Source: Bacteroidales bacterium
GTDB taxonomy: Bacteria; Bacteroidota; Bacteroidia; Bacteroidales; UBA3663
Assembly (NCBI GenBank): GCA_017548545.1
Contig: JAFYZW010000012.1
Location: forward strand, 1-39,109
Direction of reading: 5' to 3'
DNA length: 39,109 nt
Below the pieces are notes generated by a model. That model ran no database searches. It saw only the letters and a program-made list of their open reading frames with translations, and had not been told where the DNA came from. The position numbers were made by a program, and so were the translations under genes. Below, in pieces: positions 15,643 to 23,948 of this stretch. Position 1 is the first letter of the stretch. Every line of letters starts with the position of its first letter.

Positions 15643-16929
15643 TTATTCTTCGTTAATGATAAAGATGATATACGTCTTCACGTTAGGCATCTGCAGGCTC
15701 TGAATATGATCCTCGTCGGCATCTACCCAGATGTTTTCATAAGGAATCTGCCAGCGCTGGTGCAGCAATTTGCTGATAGCCCAAGCGCGCTGGTGGAACG
15801 TCTTGTCATCCAGTTTGTTGCTATTTGTAATGAAGATATTGCTCTTTGGGTTCTTCTTGTAGGCATTTGCAGTCTGATAGACATTGTTCTGCTGCAGACG
15901 AGGCACTTCCGTAATGCCCTCGTCAAACGAGATGAGCGTATAGATCACGTCCTTGTCCACATTAACACAGTGTGTGACAGGGACTCTGCTAATATCGACG
16001 ATAGGACCATCAAGGAAGAAATCTCCCTCAGGCGCCTTTTTCGGCTTTCCAGGGACGAAATAGGTCATACCTAGCAGAATGTCGAGGTGTCCGTCCCACT
16101 TCTGGTCGGATACCAGGCCATCGAAGGTATCGTCGAGGAATCTGTCGGTAACCTCAAGGTTTAGGAACCATCTGTTACTGAGCTTGAAGTCGGCTACTGC
16201 ACCGAACTCAAGATCAACAAGGTTACGGGGTGTGGCCGACTTGCGTTTCTCGGCCCACACACTCACGATCGACAGTTCCTTTTCATTATACGACCAAGTG
16301 TGCTCCAAGCCAATGCCTAACAATCCACTGATGGTGAGTCGGCGTTCGGGATTATATCCCATGAAGAGATTGGTGAAGTTGGGCAGCCACTGGATAGAGA
16401 TACCAGCGGTGTGCCAATTGTAGGTGTGGAAGTCGGCCAGCGCCTTTTCATGTGCAAGGTTGTAGGGATAAAAACTAGCGTCGTACTTGTTGTCGGCACC
16501 ACGCACACCCGTGCCGCGTCCGTAGAAGAGCTGGAATCGCAAGTCGTTGACTGGAGTGAGATACTTGCCGAAAGTCAGGGCTGCTGCCAAATTGGTGCGC
16601 TTCAGCCATCCGGCCTCGTCATCATAGCTACCCCACGAATTCATAGCACCCACATGTAGACCCACATGCCAGTTGTGGCGGATGTCCATTGGGAATACGT
16701 ATTCCTCAGTCTTGAATAGATTGGCAATCTGCTCGACCTCCTCATCGGTCGGGAGTGACTGGAGGAGCGCATCCTCTTCCAATCTCATCCCTTCATCGAC
16801 AGCATATTGGCCACCACGATTTCCCCAGATGCTAGTCCTGCTCTCTTGGGCATTGGCATAGAATTCACTCGACGCCAACAACAAAGTGATGGCAGCGAAG
16901 CGAATGATGATGGATTTCATTTTCCTCAT
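15643..16929 (-). CDS. outer-membrane barrel protein with degenerate OmpA-like C-terminus
   Basis: A 428-residue exported protein (signal peptide ending ...FYANAQ). After a 50-residue linker it has a barrel-like domain related to its neighbours (NWHVGLHVGAMNSWGSYDDE, NLEVTDRFLDDTFDGL). Its last 110 residues align in layout with an OmpA domain (TLISFDEGITEVP, then FITNSNKLDDKTFHQRAWAI). The GxAD and LSxxR residues are gone, so peptidoglycan binding is doubtful. Starts at 16929 or 16920 are both possible. No Bacteroidetes-type promoter was recognised in the 95-base gap upstream, so it may be read through from the gene at 17025-17786. Confidence 0.75.
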   Translation of the reverse strand: MRKMKSIIIRFAAITLLLASSEFYANAQESRTSIWGNRGGQYAVDEGMRLEEDALLQSLPTDEEVEQIANLFKTEEYVFPMDIRHNWHVGLHVGAMNSWGSYDDEAGWLKRTNLAAALTFGKYLTPVNDLRFQLFYGRGTGVRGADNKYDASFYPYNLAHEKALADFHTYNWHTAGISIQWLPNFTNLFMGYNPERRLTISGLLGIGLEHTWSYNEKELSIVSVWAEKRKSATPRNLVDLEFGAVADFKLSNRWFLNLEVTDRFLDDTFDGLVSDQKWDGHLDILLGMTYFVPGKPKKAPEGDFFLDGPIVDISRVPVTHCVNVDKDVIYTLISFDEGITEVPRLQQNNVYQTANAYKKNPKSNIFITNSNKLDDKTFHQRAWAISKLLHQRWQIPYENIWVDADEDHIQSLQMPNVKTYIIFIINEE

Positions 16930-17024
16930 TTGATTTGGATAGTTATATTTTTATAACGCATTAATAAGCGATTTATTACAATCCCAATAGTTAATTTATC
17001 AAAATAACCGGGGATGGGGCATGA

Positions 17025-17786
17025 TCAGTTCAATTCAGTCCAGTAACGGTGGTATTTTCTAGGATTGGCAAAGCGCTGACGATGTTGACCGTTAGGGATA
17101 TAGTAAACAATTCCCAGCTTTGCCGTCACAAAGAAGTCCAGAGACTGTGAACCGCCCGTCACGCCATTGTATGCATTGTCGGTGGCATGGAAGTCGACTT
17201 CGAACGTCAGGTCGCAAGCCCTCATGATGTGGAAAGCAGCTTCGTAGCCTAATTTTGCTGTCCAGTACCACGCCTTCGAACGATCGACCATGTAGATATC
17301 CTCGTACCAATCATCTACCTTGTCGTCGACATAGAATCGATAAAGTTCTCCACCACCGATGACAAGATAACCGTCGTACCAGTTGCGCGAATTGTACTTG
17401 CGGAAACAGTTCGCAAGATTAAGCATCACGTCGAATGTACCAACGCCTAATACAAACTGATAAGGTGAATACATATCGCGAAGGTATTTCATGGCGGCAG
17501 CAGGTGGGCGACCCAACTGAGAAGAAACACCGCCCGTCAGCCTGAGGCTCCACTTCGGAGTGAGTGTTCGACCTATCTGAATCGTTCCACTAGGAAGCTC
17601 TGTCTTGAAGAAGTTGCCATTCTTGGTATTCTCAGCCATCGAAAACCCCATGCCTGCATCTACCCCAACGAACCAGTTACCGGGACCTAGATAAGTACGA
17701 TCCGACTTCTGTGCCCGACAAACGGAAACAGAAGCCAGCGATAGCAGCAGCGTCGTTATGCGACAAAAGCGCAAAATTGTACTCAT
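17025..17786 (-). CDS. outer-membrane barrel protein lacking an OmpA domain
   Basis: A 253-residue exported protein with signal peptide (LRFCRITTLLLSLASVSV, cleavage near CRAQ). WFVGVDAGMGFSMAENTKNGNFF closely matches the OmpA-family protein two genes downstream, and the end (DFHATDNAYNGVTGGSQSLDF) matches that protein's barrel end. It stops where the barrel ends, so there is no peptidoglycan-binding domain. It is probably an integral outer-membrane protein of unknown function. Its own promoter lies only eight bases before the start codon, so the mRNA would be almost leaderless. Confidence 0.75.
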   Translation of the reverse strand: MSTILRFCRITTLLLSLASVSVCRAQKSDRTYLGPGNWFVGVDAGMGFSMAENTKNGNFFKTELPSGTIQIGRTLTPKWSLRLTGGVSSQLGRPPAAAMKYLRDMYSPYQFVLGVGTFDVMLNLANCFRKYNSRNWYDGYLVIGGGELYRFYVDDKVDDWYEDIYMVDRSKAWYWTAKLGYEAAFHIMRACDLTFEVDFHATDNAYNGVTGGSQSLDFFVTAKLGIVYYIPNGQHRQRFANPRKYHRYWTELN

Positions 17787-17794
17787 AATCGTGG

Positions 17795-17827
17795 CAAAGA
17801 TACGAAAAATAATTGTTAAGTGGTCAA
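17795..17827 (-). promoter_or_regulatory. Bacteroidetes-type promoter of the barrel gene, almost leaderless
   Basis: On the minus strand TTGAC (17827-17823), a 20-base spacer and TATCTTTG (17802-17795). Only eight bases separate the -7 box from the ATG at 17786. The -33 element is again TTGAC, as for the GT2 gene. Confidence 0.7.
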
Positions 17828-17907
17828 CATATCCTCGTTTTTGCCTAATATTGTCGCACTTTTTAATTGTTTGTTCAATAAAATGCTATCTTCAGTCGCT
17901 ATTTATA

Positions 17908-18504
17908 TCACTTCATCTTCATTTCCGACGAAGGTATGGTGCATACCAATTGCCACATTCCTTCCACTACGGAGTGGCAAACCGTAAGGCCTCGCGCAGT
18001 GACACCGACCGAGAAATTCCCGGTCTGCGCCAAGAATTCCTCTTCGCCACCTACAGCATCAAGAACCCAGGCATTTTCGAGGCGGGTATGTGAAAGAATC
18101 TTTTGGCCCAATGCATCCATGTCGTCGGTCAGTTCGGCAGCGCTCAGCACATGACCATCCTTTCTGACAAAGGTCAACACCCGATAACTGGTATCGCCCT
18201 CGTAGTACTCGGTCGGAAGATTCTGCACATTTATACAATAAGTAAGGAAATCTTGATCCTGGTAGATCAGGTGCACTTTGCACAAGGCCTGAGGGTCCTC
18301 TTCACGATATGCTATCTTGATGCTGTCGAGCCATGCAGTTACCGCCTTGCAACCCACATCATGACCAAGCAGGTAATCCAATTGCACCGTACCCTGTGGC
18401 GAATACCAGGTATCCACCTTCACCTCCGTATCGGACATTCGGCCCACACACGCTGTCAGCGCCAGGCCAAGGGAAAGCATCGCCCAAACAAATAATGGTC
18501 TCAT
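17908..18504 (-). CDS. hypothetical lipoprotein (possibly DUF3298/RsiV-like)
   Basis: A 198-residue predicted lipoprotein with a signal ending LALTAC, so Cys19 would be lipidated. The mature part has a pattern reminiscent of DUF3298/RsiV proteins: a middle segment with YRVLTFVRKDGHVLSAAEL, and a C-terminal GNFSVGVTARGL followed by CTIPSSEMK. This resemblance is weak and is my inference. The ATG at 18504 is used because the longer frame needs a TTG. It lies 31 bases after the peptidase gene and is probably cotranscribed with it. No clear terminator follows in the 121 bases before the next gene. Confidence 0.6.
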   Translation of the reverse strand: MRPLFVWAMLSLGLALTACVGRMSDTEVKVDTWYSPQGTVQLDYLLGHDVGCKAVTAWLDSIKIAYREEDPQALCKVHLIYQDQDFLTYCINVQNLPTEYYEGDTSYRVLTFVRKDGHVLSAAELTDDMDALGQKILSHTRLENAWVLDAVGGEEEFLAQTGNFSVGVTARGLTVCHSVVEGMWQLVCTIPSSEMKMK

Positions 18505-18535
18505 CGTAATCAATTTTTCTAAAAGTTACGGTCGC

Positions 18536-19999
18536 TTACTCCTCTCCCAAGAACATCGGATCCCATGCCGGCAGCAAGGTTGGTTTCTGGTCGAGCATGT
18601 CGATGTACTTCCTGGCCACGTATTCCTTGCGGATGACGAGTCGGAACATGTAGTTGTCGAACCACTCGTCGGTCATAATCAGGTGTCCCTTATGTCCGCT
18701 GGATGCGCCCCAGCTGTTCTCCACCATCCACTTCTTGATGTGAAGTTTGGCCGGATCCATCTCGGGAGAAATGATGTTCAGAGGACTTTGGAGGGTATCG
18801 ATATCCACTGCGACCATCGTCATGGCATGGCTCGAACCCGAGGCATGTGTATAGACGCGCTGGCGCTTGTCCATCTTGAAATCGGTGCCCAATAGAGACT
18901 CGTAATCGAAGTTGTTGAGGTCGAGGGTGCCATTCTTGCGGTTGAGAAACTTGGCCACGTCGCACGAGAAATACATAGCCGTGGAGTCACGCAAGGAAGC
19001 TACTGCCATCGGCTTGATCTCGTCGGCAGGCAGATTCAAATATACCCAATCGTGGCCATCATAAGTGTGACGATCGTAATCGATCTGATAGGTCTTGTAG
19101 TATTCGCGCAGCGGGTCATTCATCACCATGATGTAGTTGTCGTACAGCGCATCATCGTCCCAATACTTGGCATAGAAGGATTGAGGGGTATAGGTCTCGT
19201 TGCTGACAACCTCATCATTCGCCTTACGTTCGGCAAATGTGAACGATGTGGGTGGCACTCCGTAGGCAAGGGTAAGGATATGGTAGATGGTGCCCAACAT
19301 CTCGACCTTGCGCTTCTCTAGTTGGGAAACTGGAGCTGCCTTCTTGCCCCTTTCAGTGGGATTGGCCATTGCACGAAGTTCGAGACCCATTTCGCGAAGC
19401 TTCCATTTGAGCAACATGTTGATGTCGCGTGTGTTGTTGGCTTGATAGTTGTCGGGCATCACGTCGTAGGGCACTACGCCATACTTCTGCACGAGGTCGG
19501 CGCCACCACAGAATGTGCCGCCATCGGAGAGCGGGTTCTGGAAGAGCCAATCCACCATGCGGTCATCGTCGGCCTTCTGACGTGTGTCGATGATACCCTG
19601 AAGGAAGAGGTTCGACTTCTCGAGCTGATCATAGAAGAAGAGATAGGCGCACGACAGTTCAAGGCCCTTCAAGTTGTGCTTGTTGATAGCCTTGCTACGC
19701 AATACATTCATCGATGTGAAAAGCCAGCAACGGCCCGATGAAGCCTGGTCGGTGATGCCCTTATTGGGCACACGATAGGTGAAGTGGTCGTCAGCAGCAC
19801 TGAGTGTCGAAGCGTCGGTAGCAAGCACCGAGATGCTGGTGCCAGCCAAGGCATTACGCACCACCTTGTCCTGAGGCTGAACGGTCTGTTGCAACTGCTG
19901 GAGTACTTCGGGAGTGATGGCGGTTTGGGAAGAGACTTCAAAAGTCAAAACTGAAAGCATAGCCACGAAGGCCGCGCATTTTAGCGAATTCTTTTTCAT
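18536..19999 (-). CDS. exported C1-family peptidase (bleomycin hydrolase/PepC type)
   Basis: A 487-residue papain-fold cysteine peptidase of the bleomycin hydrolase/aminopeptidase C family (MEROPS C1B). The catalytic triad is readable: Cys91 in SSGRCWLFTSMNVLR, His391 in GSSHAMTMVAVD and Asn428 in VENSWG. Unlike the cytoplasmic PepC of lactic acid bacteria, it has a signal peptide (about residues 1-24, CAAFVAMLSVLTFEVSSQ), so it should act in the periplasm or at the cell surface. The length is close to family norms. It has its own promoter and is followed at 31 bases by a lipoprotein gene. Confidence 0.93.
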   Translation of the reverse strand: MKKNSLKCAAFVAMLSVLTFEVSSQTAITPEVLQQLQQTVQPQDKVVRNALAGTSISVLATDASTLSAADDHFTYRVPNKGITDQASSGRCWLFTSMNVLRSKAINKHNLKGLELSCAYLFFYDQLEKSNLFLQGIIDTRQKADDDRMVDWLFQNPLSDGGTFCGGADLVQKYGVVPYDVMPDNYQANNTRDINMLLKWKLREMGLELRAMANPTERGKKAAPVSQLEKRKVEMLGTIYHILTLAYGVPPTSFTFAERKANDEVVSNETYTPQSFYAKYWDDDALYDNYIMVMNDPLREYYKTYQIDYDRHTYDGHDWVYLNLPADEIKPMAVASLRDSTAMYFSCDVAKFLNRKNGTLDLNNFDYESLLGTDFKMDKRQRVYTHASGSSHAMTMVAVDIDTLQSPLNIISPEMDPAKLHIKKWMVENSWGASSGHKGHLIMTDEWFDNYMFRLVIRKEYVARKYIDMLDQKPTLLPAWDPMFLGEE

Positions 20000-20020
20000 T
20001 ATTATTCATTATTATGGGTG

Positions 20021-20051
20021 CAAAAATAGGATAAAAAACCGAGTTTTCCAA
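20021..20051 (-). promoter_or_regulatory. Bacteroidetes-type promoter of the peptidase gene
   Basis: On the minus strand TTGG (20051-20048), a 19-base spacer and TATTTTTG (20028-20021), with a leader of about 16 bases to the ATG at 19999. The -33 element is weak. It overlaps a small palindrome (GTTTTC, three bases, GAAAAC at 20043-20057). Confidence 0.6.
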
Positions 20052-20089
20052 GAAAACATGGATTTTTTTGCAAATAATACGTCAAATGC

Positions 20090-20120
20090 TTTGCCGTTTC
20101 ATGTTTTTATGATATCTTTG
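20090..20120 (+). promoter_or_regulatory. Bacteroidetes-type promoter of fkp
   Basis: TTTG (20090-20093), a 19-base spacer and TATCTTTG (20113-20120). Transcription would begin about 20125-20127. This leaves a leader of about 20 bases to the ATG at 20146 and argues against the ATG at 20131. Confidence 0.8.
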
Positions 20121-20145
20121 TGCGAAATTTATGCCTCAAAACCTC

Positions 20146-22923
20146 ATGAAAAAGTTGCTTTCATTGCCCCCTAATCTGGTGGGGTGTTTCCACGATATCA
20201 CAGGCAAGAGCCGCGATGAGTGGTTCTGTACCAACGATCCCATAGGAGCCAAACTTGGAAGCGGTGGCGGTACTGCATGGGCCATCAGCAAAGCACGCGA
20301 GGCACAATGGTTGCGTCCCGGAGAGCGTGCCATCCTGCTCCATGCGGGCGGGCAGTCACGTCGCCTGCCTGCCTATGCTCCATCGGGCAAAATCCTCACT
20401 CCCATACCCGTATTCCGCTGGAAACGCGGTCAGCGTCTTTCGCAGACGCTGCTCGACCTACAGTTACCACTCTTCGAGAACATCATGCAACGCGCTCCCA
20501 AGTCGTTGACCACGATGGTAGTAAGTGGAGACGTTTATATACGTGCAACAGGGCCTTTGCAGGCCATACCTGAGGCCGATGTAGTCTGCTACGGTCTTTG
20601 GGCCAACTCGTCATTGGCACGCAATCATGGTGTCTTCGTCTCCAAACGGGCCACACCCGACGTTCTCGAATACATGCTCCAAAAACCTTCGGTCGAGACA
20701 CTGAGCCAACTCATGCGCGACAGTTTCTTCCTGATGGATATCGGCATCTGGCTCTTCTCCGACAAAGCTATAAACCTCCTGATGAAACACTCGCTTAAAG
20801 CGAAGCCCTCCGATACTACGCTCAAGGCTGAGGATGTCAGGTTCTACGACATGTATTCAGAGTTTGGCATGGCCCTCGGTTCCCATCCACGCATCGTCGA
20901 TCCGGAACTGAACGAACTGAAGGTGATGATACTACCCTTGCCAGGCGGTGAGTTCCACCACTACGGCACGTCGCCCGAGATGATTTCCTCAACACAGACA
21001 GTCCAGAACTCCGTCATTAACCAGCACGAGATATTGCGCAAGGGCCTCAAGCCCCACCCCAGCATCTTCATCCAGAATGCCGAATGCCACGTCAAGCTCA
21101 CCGAAGGTAACGCCAATACATGGATTGAGAACTCGTACATCGGCCCACAATGGCAGTTGCATGGCAACAACATCGTTACAGGTGTACCCAGGAATGATTG
21201 GAAACTCGACCTTCCCATGGGTATCTGCATCGACATCGTCCCCATCGGCGACAACGGATGGGTTTTGCGCCCCTATGAATTTTCTGAGCCGCACCCCGTA
21301 TGGCTACTGGAGCGCTTGGGCTGCAAAGACTGCGACAATCCACAGCAGGAAGCGCGCATCTATCCTATAGTCGATGATGTCGAGCAAATGGAAGCCGTGC
21401 TTTTATGGATGATTCATGCCGACAACAAGGCAGGTGGGGAATCCATTTGGAGCAAGAGTCGGAAGATGACTGCTGAAGAGATCTCAGCATATGCCAACCT
21501 GCGTCGTCTCACCACCCAACGCGAGGAGTTCCGCAAATCCAACTGGCCTGAACTGGCACGAAATTGGGAGAAGTCGATCTTCTATCAGCTCAACCTGAAG
21601 GATGCTGCAGAAGAGTTCAAGCGCTACGGCATACCTGCCCCTGCCGCATTGCCCGACACGGCATCAAGGATGACCAAGATCAGCGATGCGATGTTCCGTG
21701 CACAACTCGCCGGCAATGACGGCGCTGCCTACGAAGAGCGTGCCTTCGGTCTGATGCGCGAGGGTTTGACCGAAACACTTTTGCAGCAACAGACGCCCCA
21801 GCTCAGCGTTTATGCCGACCAGATTGTCTGGAGCCGCAGCCCTGTGCGCATCGACCTAGCTGGCGGATGGACCGACACACCACCCTACTCCATGATGCAG
21901 GGAGGCAATGTGGTCAACATTGCTATCGAACTGAACGGGCAACCTCCCCTGCAGGTTTATATGAAGCCCTGCAAAGAAAAACGTATCATCCTTCGAAGCA
22001 TCGACCTCGGTGCAAGTGAGGTGGTTGTGACGTATGACGATCTGCAGCAGTTCAATAAGGTTGGTTCGCCGTTTTCCATTCCAAAAGCCGCATTGGTTTT
22101 GGCCGGCTTCTCGCCCAGGTTCAGTGCCCACAAATACAGCTCCCTGAAGGAACATCTCGACGCCTTTGGAAGCGGCATCGAGATGACGACCTTGTCGGCT
22201 ATCCCTGCAGGTTCGGGACTTGGCACGAGCTCGATGCTGGCAGCCACGGTGCTTGGTGCAGTGAATGACTTCTGCGGTCTGGGGTGGGACAAATACGAGA
22301 TCTCCAATCGCACGCTTGTCCTCGAACAGTTGCTCACCACCGGTGGCGGTTGGCAAGACCAATATGGCGGCGTACTGCATGGCGTGAAGCTCCTGCAGAC
22401 GCAACCCGGTTGGCAGCAGCAACCACTGGTGAGGTGGCTGCCCGATACGCTCTTCACAGCGCCAGAATATTCGAAGTGCCACCTGCTCTATTACACCGGT
22501 ATCACCCGCACAGCCAAGGGCATCCTTGCCGAAATCGTTCGTGGCATGTTCCTCAACGAGACCGAACGTCTGGACATTCTGGCTGAGATGAAGCAGCATG
22601 CACTCGACCTCTACGACGTCATCCAACGCGGCGCCTTCGATCCTATGGGACGCCTTATTCGAAAAACCTGGAGCCAGAACCAGCGTATCGACAGCGGCAC
22701 CAATCCTCCCGCTGTGCAGGCCATCACCCAGCTGATCGATGACCTCTGCCTCGGCTACAAGCTGCCTGGCGCTGGCGGTGGAGGCTACCTCTATATGGTT
22801 GCCAAGGATGACGAGGCCGCTGCGCGCATTAGAAAGACGCTCCTCTCTTCACCGCCCAACGACAAGGCTCGTTTTGTTGAAATGACCCTCTCGCAAAAAG
22901 GACTTGAAATCAGTAAGAGCTGA
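20146..22923 (+). CDS. fkp: bifunctional L-fucokinase / L-fucose-1-phosphate guanylyltransferase
   Basis: A 925-residue Fkp, which phosphorylates free L-fucose and then joins it to GMP, giving GDP-L-fucose by salvage. The N-terminus MKKLLSLPPNLV matches the start of Bacteroides fragilis Fkp as I recall it, which selects the ATG at 20146. The N-terminal half is the guanylyltransferase (LGSGGGTAW at residues 37-45, LLHAGGQSRRLPAYAPSGK). The C-terminal half is a GHMP kinase with SPVRIDLAGGWTDTPPY and the ATP loop IPAGSGLGTSSML from residue 686. The length is close to the B. fragilis protein. Its TGA overlaps the ATG of the next gene, so translation is coupled. In Bacteroides, Fkp supplies fucose for capsule and glycoproteins. 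Confidence 0.95.
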   Translation: MKKLLSLPPNLVGCFHDITGKSRDEWFCTNDPIGAKLGSGGGTAWAISKAREAQWLRPGERAILLHAGGQSRRLPAYAPSGKILTPIPVFRWKRGQRLSQTLLDLQLPLFENIMQRAPKSLTTMVVSGDVYIRATGPLQAIPEADVVCYGLWANSSLARNHGVFVSKRATPDVLEYMLQKPSVETLSQLMRDSFFLMDIGIWLFSDKAINLLMKHSLKAKPSDTTLKAEDVRFYDMYSEFGMALGSHPRIVDPELNELKVMILPLPGGEFHHYGTSPEMISSTQTVQNSVINQHEILRKGLKPHPSIFIQNAECHVKLTEGNANTWIENSYIGPQWQLHGNNIVTGVPRNDWKLDLPMGICIDIVPIGDNGWVLRPYEFSEPHPVWLLERLGCKDCDNPQQEARIYPIVDDVEQMEAVLLWMIHADNKAGGESIWSKSRKMTAEEISAYANLRRLTTQREEFRKSNWPELARNWEKSIFYQLNLKDAAEEFKRYGIPAPAALPDTASRMTKISDAMFRAQLAGNDGAAYEERAFGLMREGLTETLLQQQTPQLSVYADQIVWSRSPVRIDLAGGWTDTPPYSMMQGGNVVNIAIELNGQPPLQVYMKPCKEKRIILRSIDLGASEVVVTYDDLQQFNKVGSPFSIPKAALVLAGFSPRFSAHKYSSLKEHLDAFGSGIEMTTLSAIPAGSGLGTSSMLAATVLGAVNDFCGLGWDKYEISNRTLVLEQLLTTGGGWQDQYGGVLHGVKLLQTQPGWQQQPLVRWLPDTLFTAPEYSKCHLLYYTGITRTAKGILAEIVRGMFLNETERLDILAEMKQHALDLYDVIQRGAFDPMGRLIRKTWSQNQRIDSGTNPPAVQAITQLIDDLCLGYKLPGAGGGGYLYMVAKDDEAAARIRKTLLSSPPNDKARFVEMTLSQKGLEISKS

Positions 22924-23948
22924 TGAGAATAAACATGTATCAATGGCGTAAGCGTGTGATTGAAAGCAGCGAGGTCATCGCAGTGCCCGTCATGACGCAC
23001 CCAGGCATCGATGCCACAGGCCACACTGTGCGTGAATGTATCACCACAGGATCCATCCATGCCCAAGCCATCCGTTATCTGGCCGACCATTATCCCACGG
23101 GAGCCAGTTGCACGGCCATGGACCTCACTGTCGAAGCCGACTCCTTCGGCGCTCCCATCCTATTCCCCGATAACGAGATAGCCAGCGTCAGCGGACGTCT
23201 GCTCCAAAATGCCGTTGACATACACAACCTGAAAGTCCCTTCACTTGACAGCGGGCGTATCCGCGAATATCTGAAAGCCAATGTCATCGCCTCTCGTGAA
23301 GTGACCGATCGACCGGTCTTTGCAGGTTGTATCGGACCATTCTCACTGGCAGGCAGGCTCTACGACATGTCGGAAATTATGGTCCTTGCCTATAGTGAAC
23401 CAACGCTGACACATGAACTGCTCCATAAGTGTTCGGAGTTCATCCTCCGCTATTGTCGAGCCCTAAAGGCGACAGGTGCCAATGGAGTGTTGATGGCAGA
23501 ACCTGCGGCAGGATTGCTTTCGAACGATGGTTGCATGGAATTCAGCTCGAGATATATCAAGAAGATTGTGGACGCGGTGCAAGATGAGCACTTCATGGTC
23601 ATTCTCCACAACTGCGGCAATACAGGGCATTGCACCCGTGCTATGGTCGCCACAGGGGCCGATGCATATCATTTTGGCAACAAGTGCCATATGGCAGACG
23701 TGCTCGGTGACATCCCAGCAGACAAACTTGCCATGGGCAACCTGGATCCCGTCGGGACCTTCAAGCAAGGCACTGTGGACGAGATGAAACAGGCTACCAC
23801 CGAACTGCTGAAGCAATGCGAGCGATACCCGAACTTCGTCTTGTCTAGTGGGTGTGACACTCCACCAAACACTCCGTTGGCCAACATTGATGCCTTCTTT
23901 GAGGCGCTTCAGGAATTCAATGATCGAAAGGACACTCACATACGATGA
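22923..23948 (+). CDS. uroporphyrinogen decarboxylase-family (MtaA/CmuA-like) methyltransferase
   Basis: A 341-residue protein of the URO-D superfamily, in the branch of corrinoid-dependent methyltransferases. It keeps the zinc motif HxC...C (His229, Cys231, Cys311) that in MtaA/MtbA activates a thiol acceptor, and which true HemE decarboxylases lack. Other matches are PVMTHPGIDATGHTVREC near the N-terminus and MAEPAAGLLS. It would move a methyl group between a methyl-cobamide and a thiol such as homocysteine or CoM-like acceptors, but the acceptor is not determined. The start overlaps the fkp stop (TGATG). A second ATG at 22935 is possible. The next gene overlaps its 3' end by 29 bases. Confidence 0.82.
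   Translation: MRINMYQWRKRVIESSEVIAVPVMTHPGIDATGHTVRECITTGSIHAQAIRYLADHYPTGASCTAMDLTVEADSFGAPILFPDNEIASVSGRLLQNAVDIHNLKVPSLDSGRIREYLKANVIASREVTDRPVFAGCIGPFSLAGRLYDMSEIMVLAYSEPTLTHELLHKCSEFILRYCRALKATGANGVLMAEPAAGLLSNDGCMEFSSRYIKKIVDAVQDEHFMVILHNCGNTGHCTRAMVATGADAYHFGNKCHMADVLGDIPADKLAMGNLDPVGTFKQGTVDEMKQATTELLKQCERYPNFVLSSGCDTPPNTPLANIDAFFEALQEFNDRKDTHIR

Noticed and set aside
20043..20057. Small palindrome GTTTTC-CAA-GAAAAC near the peptidase promoter
   Set aside because: It is short and in AT-rich DNA, so chance occurrence is likely; there is no second copy in the window to support an operator.
20131..20145. Fkp start at the upstream ATG (MPQNL)
   Set aside because: The promoter would leave almost no leader, and the known Fkp N-terminus matches the ATG at 20146.
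22923..23948. HemE (uroporphyrinogen decarboxylase) of haem synthesis
   Set aside because: The HxC...C zinc motif and the adjacent activation-domain gene fit the corrinoid methyltransferase branch.
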